DNA of 64,000 nt. It comes from Ruminococcaceae bacterium UBA1036. Lineage in GTDB: Bacteria > Bacillota > Clostridia > Oscillospirales > Acutalibacteraceae. The notes under the pieces are model-generated. The model was not told the origin of the DNA and made no database searches. It saw only the letters and a program-made list of their open reading frames with translations. Location of the stretch: contig DCEF01000010.1 of assembly GCA_002316805.1 (NCBI GenBank), positions 186,001 to 250,000 on the forward strand, read 5' to 3'. This document shows positions 20,396 through 28,651 of this stretch, in pieces. Position 1 is the stretch's first letter. Each line of letters opens with the position of its first letter. A program made the translations under genes and the position numbers.

Positions 20396-21175
20396 CTAAA
20401 TATTCAGGTTGAACTTGTCTGTTGCTACCTTCATCAGGCGTTTCATCAGAAATTCAAGAAAAACGCTGAAAATAATCACAACTGCTGTCCACGCAAAAAG
20501 GTCTACCGTTTCGAGATAAATTTTTGAGTCATAAATATGGCCGCCTACAGAAAATGGCAAATCTGAAAGCACTTCTGCTGCAACGCCGCCCTTCCATGAA
20601 AGGCCAAGGCCTGTTGTGCATGCCGCTGTAAAATAAGGGGCCACCGACGGCACATATATCCTGCCGGCAGTCTTCATTTTCCCAAATTGGAACATCCTAC
20701 CCATCTGTAGAAGCTTTTCATCGGTTTTCTGTATTCCTTCCAGCACATTTCCCCATACAACAGGAAAAACTATAAGCGAGGCGGAAAAAGCCGGAACGAA
20801 ATCCGCGTGCATCCATACAAGCGCCAAAATGATAAAAGATGCCACCGGCGTAGCCTTTACAATGAGGACAACAGGCTGCATTAACGTCCGGCATACATGT
20901 GACCGCGCCGCAAGCACTGCGAGCACAAGACCTGAAAGCACTCCAATTATAAATCCTTCCATAATTCTTCCCATTGTAGCAAAAGCAGTAAACCAGAATC
21001 CACCGTCGGTTACAAGATTGCACAGCCTGGTGAAAACGCAGGCAGGAGATACCACGAGTATCTCCTGCCCAACGCAGACATATATAGCCTGCCATATAAA
21101 AAGCCAGAAAACCACTGTTATGATTTTTACCGCAAAGTCCGGAACATGCAATTTATTCCTGATAATAAAAATCAT
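20396..21175 (-). CDS. ABC importer permease (SsuC/TauC-like)
   Basis: Six hydrophobic helices and an EAA-loop-like segment ('VWGNVLEGIQKTDEKLLQMGRMF') mark a binding-protein-dependent permease that pairs with the ATPase 11 bp downstream. The start is uncertain. An ATG at 21175 overlaps the binding-protein gene and has only a G-run directly against it. A TTG at 21151 has AGGA at a reasonable distance and begins one base after the upstream stop, and may be the true start. 'LGLSWKGGVAAEVLS' is the conserved periplasmic-gate segment of the family. Substrate not assignable. Confidence 0.85.
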   Translation of the reverse strand: MIFIIRNKLHVPDFAVKIITVVFWLFIWQAIYVCVGQEILVVSPACVFTRLCNLVTDGGFWFTAFATMGRIMEGFIIGVLSGLVLAVLAARSHVCRTLMQPVVLIVKATPVASFIILALVWMHADFVPAFSASLIVFPVVWGNVLEGIQKTDEKLLQMGRMFQFGKMKTAGRIYVPSVAPYFTAACTTGLGLSWKGGVAAEVLSDLPFSVGGHIYDSKIYLETVDLFAWTAVVIIFSVFLEFLMKRLMKVATDKFNLNI

Positions 21176-22208
21176 CCCCCGGAAGTTTTCCGCCAACGGA
21201 TTTCGGATTAGCTTTGTACATAACTTTCAGAAAATACGGAACTTTTGTCTTCATGTCATTGCCACCAATATAAACGATGCTACAGTCTGGGATTGCCTTC
21301 TGAGCAACAGCCGCATTCATAATGCCATATTTAGCTGAGAGTTTTGCGGCAGCCGGCACATTGCTGTTAACAAAATCTACAGATGATTTATACTCATTTA
21401 AAAAATCATCAAGCTCTGCTTTATGATTTTCTGCAAAACTTTTGCGCACAGCAAGGCAACCCATTGTCAGCACACTTGCCTTTTTAGAAGCGCTGTCCCA
21501 TTCTTTAGTTAAGTTCAAAGCAACTTTTATATTTTTGTTCTTAACAGTTGCTTCTGTAACAAATGGCTCCGGAAGCATAGCGACCTTAGCTTTGCCTGAA
21601 ATCACTGCTGCTGCGGCTTCCTCATGCTGGACTTTATACTCAACCTTAACATCTCTACCCGCTTGCAGGCCGTTTTGCTTCAAAATATAGTCGAGCACAT
21701 ATTCCGGAACGGCACCTTTGCCTGACGCGATAATTGTCTTTCCTTTTAAGTCACGCACCGATTTTACGTCTTCTCCGTTTGTCACAATAGAAAGCACACC
21801 GAGCGTAGTAACTGCTGCAAGCTTTAATTGCCCTTTTGTCTTATTATAAAACGTTGCGGCAAGATTAGTCGGAACAGCCGCAATATCCGCTTCACCGTTT
21901 ACGAGTTTTGAAACAACTTCATCAGGGGAAGCAACTATTGAAAATTTACAGTTTCCCTCTGCTTTTCCCAAGCCGCTGTCATCCATAAGTTTTACCATGC
22001 TAAGGCCTGTGGGGCCTTTCAACCCAAGGACATGTATCTGCGTTTTTGATTTTTCCGAATTGGCCTGCACAGATGAAACCATTGATGATGCCTGTGTTGA
22101 CAAAATAGTACTGGAGTTTCCATTTCCCGTTGTGCAACCTGAAGCTGCAACCAGCATGACTGATGCCAATACTATTGAAATAATCCTGCCTTTTAACCGA
22201 AACTTCAT
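21153..22208 (-). CDS. ABC importer substrate-binding lipoprotein (NMT1/SsuA-like)
   Basis: A signal peptide ends in a lipobox 'VAASGC', making Cys25 the lipidated N-terminus, followed by a Ser/Asn-rich tether. The body matches the NMT1/TauA/SsuA periplasmic-binding fold: 'IAAVPTNLAATFY', 'DLKGKTIIASGKGAVPEYVLDYIL' and 'AAAVISGKAKVAMLPEPFVT' are the hinge and ligand-loop segments. It should capture a small ligand outside the cell for the permease and ATPase encoded next. A long leader of about 150 nt separates it from a near-consensus promoter. The ligand is not apparent. Confidence 0.88.
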   Translation of the reverse strand: MKFRLKGRIISIVLASVMLVAASGCTTGNGNSSTILSTQASSMVSSVQANSEKSKTQIHVLGLKGPTGLSMVKLMDDSGLGKAEGNCKFSIVASPDEVVSKLVNGEADIAAVPTNLAATFYNKTKGQLKLAAVTTLGVLSIVTNGEDVKSVRDLKGKTIIASGKGAVPEYVLDYILKQNGLQAGRDVKVEYKVQHEEAAAAVISGKAKVAMLPEPFVTEATVKNKNIKVALNLTKEWDSASKKASVLTMGCLAVRKSFAENHKAELDDFLNEYKSSVDFVNSNVPAAAKLSAKYGIMNAAVAQKAIPDCSIVYIGGNDMKTKVPYFLKVMYKANPKSVGGKLPGDDFYYQE

Positions 22209-22243
22209 TCTGTATACTTCCCTTTATCAGTATGCTAAAACCT

Positions 22244-22272
22244 GCAAAGTGTCTGAAACAGCAGCACTTTGC
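22244..22272 (-). other. Leader hairpin upstream of the ABC binding-protein gene
   Basis: GCAAAGTG and CACTTTGC form an 8-bp stem with a 13-nt loop in the 5' leader of the importer mRNA, 35 nt before the start codon. No known riboswitch consensus (TPP, SAM, guanidine-I) could be matched by eye. Confidence 0.4.
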
Positions 22273-22370
22273 ATTTGTCATTTGTATCGTATAATACAGC
22301 TGGGCAAAATAATCGGCAGAAAGTTCCCCAAGCTTTTCAATGGGATAATGCCAATGCTGTTTTATCTGAA

Positions 22371-22399
22371 AGTATAAACAGTTAACTGCGGCTTGTCAA
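22371..22399 (-). promoter_or_regulatory. Sigma-A promoter of the ABC importer operon
   Basis: On the minus strand TTGACA (22394-22399) is followed after 17 bp by TATACT (22371-22376). The predicted transcript has a leader of about 155 nt. Confidence 0.75.
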
Positions 22400-22477
22400 T
22401 CATTTAACAACTTTATATACTAAAGATTTACCTTTTAATGGCATGATTTTTTACTACCCTAATTATATCTGAACTAT

Positions 22478-22503
22478 TAATTTCGACGCCTAATTTCGAC
22501 GCC
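22478..22503 (+). repeat. Perfect tandem 13-bp repeat beside the activase promoter
   Basis: TAATTTCGACGCC occurs twice with no spacer, ending 5 bp before the -35 box at 22509. Position and 13-bp phasing suggest a regulator site; no factor is known. Confidence 0.7.
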
Positions 22504-22508
22504 GCCAC

Positions 22509-22538
22509 TTGACAAGGTTAATCGGCGTGCACTACAAT
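22509..22538 (+). promoter_or_regulatory. Sigma-A promoter of the activase/dehydratase-like operon
   Basis: TTGACA (22509-22514), 18-bp spacer, TACAAT (22533-22538). Start would fall near 22546, giving a leader of about 50 nt. Confidence 0.8.
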
Positions 22539-22593
22539 TAATTGTTTGGTAAAATATATGTTGAATTGGAATTTCAAGATTGGCAGGTTCATA

Positions 22594-25488
22594 ATGAAAG
22601 TTGGATTGGATATTGGCTCAACCACTATAAAATGTGTTGTAACTGATGACAACGGCAAGATGCTGTATCATTCCTACGAACGGCATTACTCTAAAATAGT
22701 AGAAAAGATGACAGCACTACTCACAAAAGTTAAAAATGAAATTGTCCATGGTGACAAGGCGGCACTCACCGTTTCAGGCTCTGCCGGAATGGGGATTTCA
22801 CAGACCTGCCACCTCCCGTTTGTGCAGGAAGTCTACGCCACACGCATAGCCGTGGGGCGACTTATTCCCGATGCCGACGTTATAATTGAACTTGGCGGTG
22901 AAGACGCTAAAATTCTGTTTCTCTCAGGAGGGACAGAAGTCCGCATGAATGGTTCATGCGCTGGCGGCACCGGCGCTTTTATTGACCAGATGGCTACTCT
23001 GCTGAACGTGTCGCTCGATGAGATGAATGACCTTGCAAAGCAGTACGAAAAAATCTACACCATTGCTTCCCGTTGCGGTGTTTTCGCTAAGTCTGACGTG
23101 CAGCCTCTGCTTAATCAGGGAGCACGCAAGACAGATATTTCTGCAAGCATTTTTGCAGCAGTTGCAAACCAGACCATCGCAGGCCTTGCACAGGGGCGGC
23201 CAATCAAAGGCAAGGTCCTATACCTAGGCGGCCCTTTGACTTTTCTTTCCGAACTGCGCGCAAGTTTTGACCGTGCGCTGAAAGTCGAGGGCATTTGCCC
23301 TGAGAATTCCCTGTACTATGTTGCTCTCGGCGCAGCTTACTGCAGCGCTACAGAAATTGACCTCGATAAAGCACTTGAAAGCATAAGCAAATATGGCTCT
23401 ACAGGAAATTTCCTTTCAATTTCTCCCCTTTTTACAAGCCATGAAGAATACGATGAATTCTGCCGCCGACATGAGCAGTGCAAAGCTCCGCGCGGCGATA
23501 TTAAAATGTATAAAGGCGGCGCTTTCCTTGGCGTTGATGCAGGGTCAACGACTGTAAAGGCTGTTTTGCTCGGGGAAAAAGGCGAAGTGCTGAGCTCCAT
23601 GTACCGCAGCAACTCAGGCAACCCCATACCTATAATCAAAGACTATCTTCATAGCCTTTACAGCAAGTATCCAAACATAACCATTGAAAGCAGCGCGGTT
23701 ACAGGATATGGAGAAGAGCTTCTGAAAAATGCTTTCAGCATAGATTTTGGCATTGTTGAAACAGTCGCGCATTTTACTGCTGCCAAATGTTTCCGCCCAA
23801 ATGTCGATTTTGTCATAGACATAGGCGGGCAGGATATAAAATGCTTTAAAATACGCAACGGTGCGATAGACAATATTTTTCTCAACGAAGCCTGCTCATC
23901 AGGCTGCGGTTCATTCCTGCAGACTTTCGCGAGCACGCTCGGATACAGCATTGCAGACTTTGCAAAACTTGGCCTGTTTGCAAAACACCCTGTTGACCTC
24001 GGCTCACGCTGCACCGTATTCATGAACTCACAGGTAAAGCAGGCACAGAAAGACGGTGCCACAACAGCTGATATTAGTGCAGGGCTTTCTGTGAGCGTCG
24101 TAAAAAATGCAATATACAAAGTCATACGTGTTCCCGACGCAAAAGCTCTTGGGAGGAATATTGTCGTACAGGGCGGCACATTTTTGAACGACGCTGTTTT
24201 GCGCGTGTTTGAAAAAGAACTCGGGGTTGAAGTGACACGGCCGGACATTGCAGGGCTTATGGGTGCTTATGGCGCAGCTGTGTACGCCATGAAAAAGTCA
24301 AAAGGCAAAAGTTCATTAATAGGCAAAAATGAGCTTGAAAACTTCAAGCATGAAGTCAAGGTTACAAACTGTGGGCTGTGCAGCAACCACTGCCGTCTTA
24401 CCATTAACATTTTCGGCGGCAACAGGCGCTTTATAGGCGGCAACAGATGCGACAAGCCTGTAACCAAGCGCTCGGCAAAATCTGAACTCGATATGTACGC
24501 CTATAAGCTCGGCCTTCTGCGTTCTTATAAGCCCATTGCAGGGCCGCGTGGAAAACTTGGCATACCGATGGGGCTCAACATGTATGAGCTTCTTCCGTTT
24601 TGGTATACTTTTTTCACAAGCCTCGGCTTCGAGGTAGTCCTTTCGCCTCTTTCGAACCGAGAACTGTATATTGCCGGCCAGGCAACGATTCCTTCGGACA
24701 CCGTCTGCTTCCCCGCAAAGATGATGCATGGCCATGTCCAAGCGCTTGTTGACGAAGGGATTAAAAACATATTCTACCCCTGCATGTCGTATAACTTCGA
24801 TGAACATATAAGCGACAACCATTACAACTGCCCTGTAGTGGCATATTATCCAGAAGTAATAAACGCCAACATGCGCTGCCTTGACGGATGCAACTTCATT
24901 CACGATTACGTCGGGATACATAGGAAACACGATTTTCCGCATAAGATGACGGCAATCCTTCGTAAAAGCTTCCCTGACATAACTTTCCCGGAAGTCCGCA
25001 AGGCTGCAAATGCGGCTTACCGCGCCTATTATGAATACATGAGCAACATCCGTGCAAAAGGCCAGGAGATGATCACCGAAGCGCGGAAGCGTAAAATGCC
25101 TATCATTATCTTGAGCGGCCGGCCATACCATCTCGACCCTGAAATCAATCACGGCATTGACAAGCTGATTACAAGCCTTGGCGCTGCCGTGATTTCAGAG
25201 GATGTAGTAAGCTACAAAGTTAAAAAATTCAAGACACACGTCCTCAACCAGTGGACATACCATGCGCGCCTTTATGCTGCAGCAAAATATGTAAGCGACA
25301 AGCCTGACATGAACCTCGTGCAGCTTGTTTCATTTGGCTGTGGCGTCGATGCCATTACTACCGATGAAGTGCGGCGCATACTTGAAAAAAGCGGAAAAAT
25401 CTACACGCAGATAAAAATTGATGAAATCACTAACCTTGGTGCAGTAAAAATCAGGCTTCGCAGCCTTTTTGCCGCTCTTGAGAAATGA
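22594..25488 (+). CDS. Tandem ASKHA-ATPase acyl-CoA dehydratase activase-like protein
   Basis: Two BcrA/BadF/HgdC-type ATPase domains occur in tandem. Domain one starts 'VGLDIGSTTIKC' and has the cluster-bridging Cys in 'NGSCAGGTGAFID'. Domain two starts 'VDAGSTTVKAV' with 'NEACSSGCGSF'. After about residue 590 comes a Cys-rich linker 'NCGLCSNHC' and then a 2-hydroxyacyl-CoA dehydratase-like (DUF2229) region. Family members use ATP hydrolysis to drive electrons at very low potential from a [4Fe-4S] cluster to a dehydratase. The ATG at 22594 gives the family-like start MKVGLDIG. Together with the next gene it equals the roughly 1,400-aa single-chain version seen in many Clostridia, here split in two. 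Physiological substrate unknown. Confidence 0.85.
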   Translation: MKVGLDIGSTTIKCVVTDDNGKMLYHSYERHYSKIVEKMTALLTKVKNEIVHGDKAALTVSGSAGMGISQTCHLPFVQEVYATRIAVGRLIPDADVIIELGGEDAKILFLSGGTEVRMNGSCAGGTGAFIDQMATLLNVSLDEMNDLAKQYEKIYTIASRCGVFAKSDVQPLLNQGARKTDISASIFAAVANQTIAGLAQGRPIKGKVLYLGGPLTFLSELRASFDRALKVEGICPENSLYYVALGAAYCSATEIDLDKALESISKYGSTGNFLSISPLFTSHEEYDEFCRRHEQCKAPRGDIKMYKGGAFLGVDAGSTTVKAVLLGEKGEVLSSMYRSNSGNPIPIIKDYLHSLYSKYPNITIESSAVTGYGEELLKNAFSIDFGIVETVAHFTAAKCFRPNVDFVIDIGGQDIKCFKIRNGAIDNIFLNEACSSGCGSFLQTFASTLGYSIADFAKLGLFAKHPVDLGSRCTVFMNSQVKQAQKDGATTADISAGLSVSVVKNAIYKVIRVPDAKALGRNIVVQGGTFLNDAVLRVFEKELGVEVTRPDIAGLMGAYGAAVYAMKKSKGKSSLIGKNELENFKHEVKVTNCGLCSNHCRLTINIFGGNRRFIGGNRCDKPVTKRSAKSELDMYAYKLGLLRSYKPIAGPRGKLGIPMGLNMYELLPFWYTFFTSLGFEVVLSPLSNRELYIAGQATIPSDTVCFPAKMMHGHVQALVDEGIKNIFYPCMSYNFDEHISDNHYNCPVVAYYPEVINANMRCLDGCNFIHDYVGIHRKHDFPHKMTAILRKSFPDITFPEVRKAANAAYRAYYEYMSNIRAKGQEMITEARKRKMPIIILSGRPYHLDPEINHGIDKLITSLGAAVISEDVVSYKVKKFKTHVLNQWTYHARLYAAAKYVSDKPDMNLVQLVSFGCGVDAITTDEVRRILEKSGKIYTQIKIDEITNLGAVKIRLRSLFAALEK

Positions 25489-25497
25489 GGGATTCTT

Positions 25498-26784
25498 TTG
25501 GCAAAATTAAAGTACGATAAAAGCGGCAGGCTTTTATTCACGCGTGAAATGAAAAAGGATTACACTATTTTGGCACCAATGATGGCGCCTATCCATTTTC
25601 ATCTGATGATTGATGTGCTGCGGAACTGCGGCTACCATTTTGAACTTCTCGACACTACTGGACCCAATATTGTGCAGGAGGGGCTCAAATACGTCCACAA
25701 CGATGCCTGCTACCCAGCCATACTTGTAATCGGCCAGTTAATAGATGCTTTAAAATCCGGTAAGTATGATGTTAACAAAACAGCTCTTGTAATGACGCAG
25801 ACCGGCGGCGGATGCCGAGCCTCTAACTATATCCACCTTCTGCGCAAAGCGCTTGAAAAAGCAGGGCTTAAGCAAGTGCCTGTTATTTCACTCAACCTTT
25901 CTTTTTTGGAAAGCAATCCAGGGTTCCACGTCACTCTGCCGATGATACGCAAATTTATCGCCGCCATGGTCTACGGTGATGCGCTTATGCTTCTGCGCAA
26001 TCAGACCGAAGCTTACGAGATACATAAAGGTGAAAGCAATGCGCTCGTAAAAAAATGGAATGACTATTTAAACGATCAGTTCAACCACGGCAAAGCGCTT
26101 TCAAGGAAGCAACAGAAAGATAATCTTTTCCGCATAGTGAAAGAATTCGCTGCAATTCCAATTAAAAAAGTACCAAAAGTAAAAGTTGGCATTGTGGGTG
26201 AAATCTATGTAAAATATTCTGCCCTTGGGAACAACAACCTCGAAAACTTTCTGCGTGAGCAAGACTGTGAAGTGAATGTTCCCGGCTTTATGGACTTTGG
26301 CCTTTTTAAAGTTGACAACCGCCTTGATGACATCAAGCTTTACGGCGGCAATCCAGTCAAATATTTCTTTGTAAATCTTCTTATGCAGTATCTCCTTCAA
26401 ATACAGAATACGCTCATTGCCGCAATTAAAAGCGAACCGCGCTATGAGGCGCCACCGCCTTATGCCCACATAAAAGAACTTGTAAAAGGCGTCGTAGGCT
26501 ATGGCGACAAAATGGGTGAAGGATGGCTTTTGACATCCGAAATGCTTGAGCTGACGGAATCGGGATATGAGAATATCGTCTGTGCCCAGCCGTTCGGCTG
26601 CCTGCCTAACCACATAAGCGGCAAAGGCATGATACACCGCATAAAAACGCTCAATGAAAAGTCTAATATAGTGCCAATAGACTACGACCCGAGCGCAACG
26701 CGTGTCAATCAGGAAAACCGCATAAAATTAATGCTTGCCATCGCAAGAGAAAATCTAAATAAAGGGCTCGCTGACAGCCATTAA
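25498..26784 (+). CDS. 2-hydroxyacyl-CoA dehydratase-like protein, activase partner
   Basis: A 428-aa protein of the COG3580/3581-type group linked to acyl-CoA dehydratase activases. Cys residues in 'HNDACYPAIL', 'TQTGGGCRASNY' and 'CAQPFGCLPNHI' are placed as expected for iron-sulfur ligands. A TTG start is preceded by TGAGGG at 7 bp and lies 9 bp after the activase stop, so the pair is one operon. By analogy with HgdC/HgdAB or double-cubane cluster proteins it would receive electrons from the upstream ATPase. No neighbouring CoA-transferase or acyl-CoA gene fixes a substrate, so a general low-potential reductase role is equally possible. Confidence 0.82.
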   Translation: MAKLKYDKSGRLLFTREMKKDYTILAPMMAPIHFHLMIDVLRNCGYHFELLDTTGPNIVQEGLKYVHNDACYPAILVIGQLIDALKSGKYDVNKTALVMTQTGGGCRASNYIHLLRKALEKAGLKQVPVISLNLSFLESNPGFHVTLPMIRKFIAAMVYGDALMLLRNQTEAYEIHKGESNALVKKWNDYLNDQFNHGKALSRKQQKDNLFRIVKEFAAIPIKKVPKVKVGIVGEIYVKYSALGNNNLENFLREQDCEVNVPGFMDFGLFKVDNRLDDIKLYGGNPVKYFFVNLLMQYLLQIQNTLIAAIKSEPRYEAPPPYAHIKELVKGVVGYGDKMGEGWLLTSEMLELTESGYENIVCAQPFGCLPNHISGKGMIHRIKTLNEKSNIVPIDYDPSATRVNQENRIKLMLAIARENLNKGLADSH

Positions 26785-26792
26785 AATCCATC

Positions 26793-26840
26793 GCAAAAAG
26801 CGTTTGCCATGTTGCAGCATGGCAGACGCTTTTTGCTTTA
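26793..26840 (+). terminator. Terminator of the activase operon
   Basis: A long stem (GCAAAAAGCGTTTGCCATG paired with CATGGCAGACGCTTTTTGC, one mismatch) is followed by TTTAAAAAA. Confidence 0.92.
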
Positions 26841-26868
26841 AAAAATTTCTTTTTCAAATTCTTTTTAC

Positions 26869-26897
26869 TTGCATGATCGCATTTTAAGCAGTATACT
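26869..26897 (+). promoter_or_regulatory. Probable promoter of the diguanylate cyclase gene
   Basis: TTGCAT (26869-26874), 17-bp spacer, TATACT (26892-26897). This predicts a leader of about 150 nt carrying a small AAACTG/CAGTTT hairpin with T-run (26977-26998) and the stem at 27010-27037. Confidence 0.6.
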
Positions 26898-27009
26898 GTA
26901 TTTGTACTTTGTAAATAAAATATTCTAGGTATTAATTCTATTCGCCATCAAATATAATAAAAAATTAAAGTAAAACAAACTGCCAGCAGCCAGTTTTTCC
27001 GCGTTGCTT

Positions 27010-27037
27010 TATATGGCATTGACTTACGTGCCATATA
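27010..27037 (+). other. Hairpin just upstream of the diguanylate cyclase Shine-Dalgarno
   Basis: TATATGGCA and TGCCATATA form a perfect 9-bp stem with a 10-nt loop, ending 4 bp before TGGAGG. It does not match c-di-GMP riboswitch consensus. It could affect ribosome access. Confidence 0.45.
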
Positions 27038-27054
27038 AAATGGAGGTTTTTGTT

Positions 27055-28374
27055 GTGAAAAAGCGGTTATGGTGTTTGTATATTCTGCTGATTTTATTGC
27101 CTGTAATCGTCCTTGCAATAATGACTGAGGGGTTTAAGCTTACTGTCACCGGTTTAGATATAGTCATATTTATATGTGTGCAGGCTTTGTGCATATTTTT
27201 AATATCCCATTTTTTGCTTTACAGGCCGGTACAGGGCCTTATAAATGTGATTTACAGGGCAATTAAAGGTGATTATCATGCACGTTTTTTTTCATATGAT
27301 ACAGGCGGTGTACTCAACCGTCTGAGCTTTGCATTTAATGAGTTGATGAATTGTGTAGAAAGCCAGATGAAAGAACTTTCTGAAAACAGAATTCTCCAAA
27401 ACAAACTGTATGAAAACGAAAAAATTTACCGCTCTGCCCTTGAGCTTACATGCGAGCGCCTGTTTGAAGCTGACCTTACACACAATAAGGTTCTTTACGG
27501 TTATGACTCTTATCACCGCGCATTTCCTTTTTTGCAGACTGAAATGTATGACGAAATGATACGCCTCCTTTCAGAAAAAGTTGTGTGCACAAAGGACGCG
27601 AAAAAATTCTGCGGTACTTTTTCACGCAGCAACCTTGCCGATACCTTTCTCCACAAAAACACGAAAGAAGTTACAATGGAATACCGCCTTCTTAACAACA
27701 GTGGCGGTTTTGTGTGGTATTTTGCTACAGTTGTATTTCTGAATTCCAGTGAAACTGACAGCCTGAAAATCATAGGGTATATTAAAAATATCAATGCGCG
27801 CAAAAAGCATGAAATAGAGATTTTCAATCAGTCCCAGAAAGATGGGCTAACAGGCCTTTACAACAAAAAAGTTACTCAGGATATGATTGAGTCCTTTATT
27901 TCAGGTGACGGGTGCAGCGGCCATCATGCCCTGATTATGGTCGATATAGATAATTTTAAACGCATTAATGACACCATGGGCCACACAGAGGGCGATTCTG
28001 CGCTTGTGCAGGTCGCGCATAAGCTGAAGAGCCTTTTCCGCACAAGCGATATTGTCGGCCGTGTGGGCGGCGACGAATTTCTCACCCTTATGAAAAACAT
28101 AAGCAGCCTTGATGTTCTCATTAAAAAGCTTGATTCAATTAAGCAGTATTTCAATGAAATACACCTTAAAGACAATTCTTTCAGGATAAGCGGAAGCATA
28201 GGTGTTTCTTTTTATCCATATGACAGCACATCATTTTTCGAGCTTTACAAGATGTCTGATGCAGCACTTTACAACTCCAAAAAGATCGGTAAGAATTGTT
28301 TTTCGTTTTATGGCTTTGGCAATAATGGTGAAAAGCCTGATATGGCATTACAGCCTGACAAAAACAGCCTTTAA
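27055..28374 (+). CDS. Membrane-bound PAS-GGDEF diguanylate cyclase
   Basis: Two N-terminal helices (about residues 5-22 and 33-53) lead into a linker, a PAS-like sensor ('EVTMEYRLLNNSGGFVWYF...IIGYIKNINARK') and a GGDEF domain. The signature 'RVGGDEFLTL' near residue 337 is intact, so it should make c-di-GMP from two GTP. The inhibitory I-site is also present as RTSD exactly five residues before GGDEF, predicting product feedback. The GTG start has GGAGG upstream at 8 bp. The gene stands alone between two terminators. No EAL or c-di-GMP effector gene is nearby, so the process controlled is unknown. Confidence 0.92.
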   Translation: MKKRLWCLYILLILLPVIVLAIMTEGFKLTVTGLDIVIFICVQALCIFLISHFLLYRPVQGLINVIYRAIKGDYHARFFSYDTGGVLNRLSFAFNELMNCVESQMKELSENRILQNKLYENEKIYRSALELTCERLFEADLTHNKVLYGYDSYHRAFPFLQTEMYDEMIRLLSEKVVCTKDAKKFCGTFSRSNLADTFLHKNTKEVTMEYRLLNNSGGFVWYFATVVFLNSSETDSLKIIGYIKNINARKKHEIEIFNQSQKDGLTGLYNKKVTQDMIESFISGDGCSGHHALIMVDIDNFKRINDTMGHTEGDSALVQVAHKLKSLFRTSDIVGRVGGDEFLTLMKNISSLDVLIKKLDSIKQYFNEIHLKDNSFRISGSIGVSFYPYDSTSFFELYKMSDAALYNSKKIGKNCFSFYGFGNNGEKPDMALQPDKNSL

Positions 28375-28411
28375 GTGTATTCATGGCTTTCCATTTAATA
28401 AAAACATTGCC

Positions 28412-28449
28412 GCGGCAGGATTTGCTCAAGCTTTCCTGCCGCAGTTTTT
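28412..28449 (+). terminator. Terminator after the diguanylate cyclase gene
   Basis: GCGGCAGGA and TCCTGCCGC form a 9-bp stem, followed by AGTTTTTATTGTTTTTT. Confidence 0.88.
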
Positions 28450-28590
28450 ATTGTTTTTTCGAAAAGTATGGATACAGTAAACGGTAATTCAGGCTGATTA
28501 CATATAAAACTTTTCTGCTAAAACGGATTATATCAAGTAATTTCAGGCATGTTTTGTTTTGCAGTGAAGTATGTTTTTTATCGAAAACTA

Positions 28591-28619
28591 TTGACTAACA
28601 TATATGTGAAAGCTATTAT
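28591..28619 (+). promoter_or_regulatory. Promoter of the GH13 gene
   Basis: TTGACT (28591-28596), 17-bp spacer, TATTAT (28614-28619), about 30 bp ahead of the start codon. Confidence 0.75.
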
Positions 28620-28651
28620 TAAAGAAATAAAAAAGGAAGAGGATGTAGCAA

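Noticed and set aside
22209..22370. TPP, SAM or guanidine riboswitch in the ABC importer leader
   Set aside because: The leader is long and can fold, but no consensus segment of these classes could be aligned by eye.
24316..25152. A 278-codon open frame antisense to the activase gene
   Set aside because: The activase protein on the plus strand has conserved motifs throughout; the antisense product has none.
26898..27054. c-di-GMP riboswitch before the diguanylate cyclase
   Set aside because: The GEMM core sequences are absent; only simple hairpins were found.
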